Shown piece by piece: positions 63,421 to 64,000 of a stretch of DNA of 64,000 bases; position 1 is the first letter of the stretch; every line of letters starts with the position of its first letter. Made by a program: the position numbers and the translations under genes. Under the pieces are notes generated by a model, which did no database searches, was not told where the DNA came from, and saw only the letters and a list, made by a program, of their open reading frames with translations. The stretch is from contig JBBSIN010000003.1 in NCBI GenBank assembly GCA_038232055.1, positions 1 to 64,000 on the forward strand, written 5' to 3'. This DNA is from JBBSIN01 sp038232055. Lineage in GTDB: Bacteria; Actinomycetota; Actinomycetes; JADGOV01.

Positions 63421-64000
63421 CCGACGCCGTGATCGTGGGTGCGGCGCACGCCGTACCCGCCCCGATGGACCAGCGGGAGCTTTGGGACGGCTTCTTCCGC
63501 GACCACTACGCCGACGATCCGCTGGCTCGCCGGATCTGGCAGTCGTGTGGCGTCCGCACCAGGCACGGCGTCGCGAACCCGGTCCACGACGACGTCTCGT
63601 CGTGGGGCACCGGGGCTCGGATGGAGCGCTACGCCGCCGAGGCGCTGCCGTTGGGGAAGGAAGCGGTCGGCGCGGCGCTGCACGACGCCGGCCTCGGCGC
63701 CAGCGACGTCGGGCTCTTCGCCGTCGTCTCCTGCACCGGCTACGCGACTCCTGGCATCGACATCCTGCTCGCTCGTGATCTCGGCATGGCGCAGGACGTC
63801 CAGCGTCTCGTCGTCGGGCACATGGGCTGCTATGCGGCCCTGCCGGGGCTCGGCGCCGCAGCCGACTACGTGCGGGCCCGCGCCCGGCCGGCCGTGCTGC
63901 TGTGCCTGGAGCTGACCAGCCTGCACGTCCAGCCGGTCACGGCCGACCGCCAGATGGACCAGGTCGTGGCGCACGCCCTCTTCGCCGACGCGGCGGCCGC
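63417..64000 (+). CDS. type III polyketide synthase, cut by the window edge
   Basis: The first 194 residues are visible. The thiolase-like N-terminal half contains the catalytic Cys in GHMGCYAALPGL (Cys138), preceded by the family's VVSCTGYATPGIDILLARDLG. Type III synthases extend an acyl-CoA with malonyl-CoA and close aromatic pyrones or resorcinols. The remaining His and Asn lie beyond the window. GTG 63417 overlaps the acyl-CoA dehydrogenase stop. With the methyltransferase and the divergent UbiA enzyme it suggests an alkylresorcinol- or quinone-like product. Confidence 0.88.
   Translation, partial: MTDAVIVGAAHAVPAPMDQRELWDGFFRDHYADDPLARRIWQSCGVRTRHGVANPVHDDVSSWGTGARMERYAAEALPLGKEAVGAALHDAGLGASDVGLFAVVSCTGYATPGIDILLARDLGMAQDVQRLVVGHMGCYAALPGLGAAADYVRARARPAVLLCLELTSLHVQPVTADRQMDQVVAHALFADAAA

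Overview
The window comes from the chromosome of a high-GC Actinomycetota bacterium. Support: GC-rich third codon positions throughout, many GTG starts, the gene order dnaX-ybaB-recR-lysC-asd, mycothiol genes (mshA, mshD and a MDMPI-fold protein), a GlnR-type regulator, RsiG, DUF2516 and DUF1416 families, and frequent leaderless promoters (TANNNT ending 6-8 nt before the start codon). I cannot place it below class; order-level assignment needs a 16S or marker-gene comparison. Most of the window is ordinary chromosomal core, broken by a few decayed patches.

Layout. 0-4.2 kb: end of a membrane protein, a MoaD-like protein coupled to an Asp-box propeller, an unknown protein, a 47-aa membrane peptide and an MptB-like GT-C mannosyltransferase. 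4.2-9.7 kb: tRNA-Ser, SRP RNA, then dnaX-ybaB-recR and lysC-asd. 9.7-12.5 kb: S9 peptidase and a GDPD enzyme. 12.6-14.7 kb: a decaying patch with three broken genes beside tRNA-Pro. 14.9-18.7 kb: metallophosphoesterase, YqeY, a GAF-PAS-GGDEF diguanylate cyclase and small proteins. 18.8-21 kb: a divergent ars locus (arsR / arsI-aqpS-arsC), with arsC damaged.

21.7-36.4 kb is a large phosphate and polyphosphate region: DUF47-pit, pstSCAB behind a clear PHO box, a NUDIX-histidine phosphatase, CYTH-CHAD, ppk and phoU, then divergently a SenX3/PhoR-like kinase (unusually without membrane segments) with its OmpR-type regulator, followed by ppx and mshD. 36.4-41.5 kb runs glnR / hydrolase-moaD-lmeA-sigL-like-rslA-like, then a leaderless Cys-containing leader peptide with an attenuator-like hairpin ahead of sseA-DUF1416.

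41.5-47.4 kb: a phosphatase, a broken toxin-antitoxin locus carrying a VOC remnant, nitrobindin, two exported or membrane unknowns, fur, ygfZ, dtd. 47.6-52.1 kb: BKACE coupled to an RsiG-type anti-sigma factor bearing two exact cyclic-di-GMP motifs, a secreted beta-helix protein, asparaginase, an XRE regulator and DUF2516. 52.1-59.5 kb: AlaX, macrodomain, MDMPI, SDR, secreted BNR protein, mshA-ybjN-gpm. 59.5-64 kb: PCuAC-like and SCO1 lipoproteins with UbiA on the minus strand, diverging from methyltransferase, acyl-CoA dehydrogenase and a type III polyketide synthase cut by the window edge; together these look like a small aromatic polyketide pathway.

Most notable: the RsiG homologue, the Cys leader/attenuator, the prevalence of leaderless starts (including glnR, whose only plausible start is ATC), the soluble phosphate kinase, the damaged arsC, and the type III PKS cluster.
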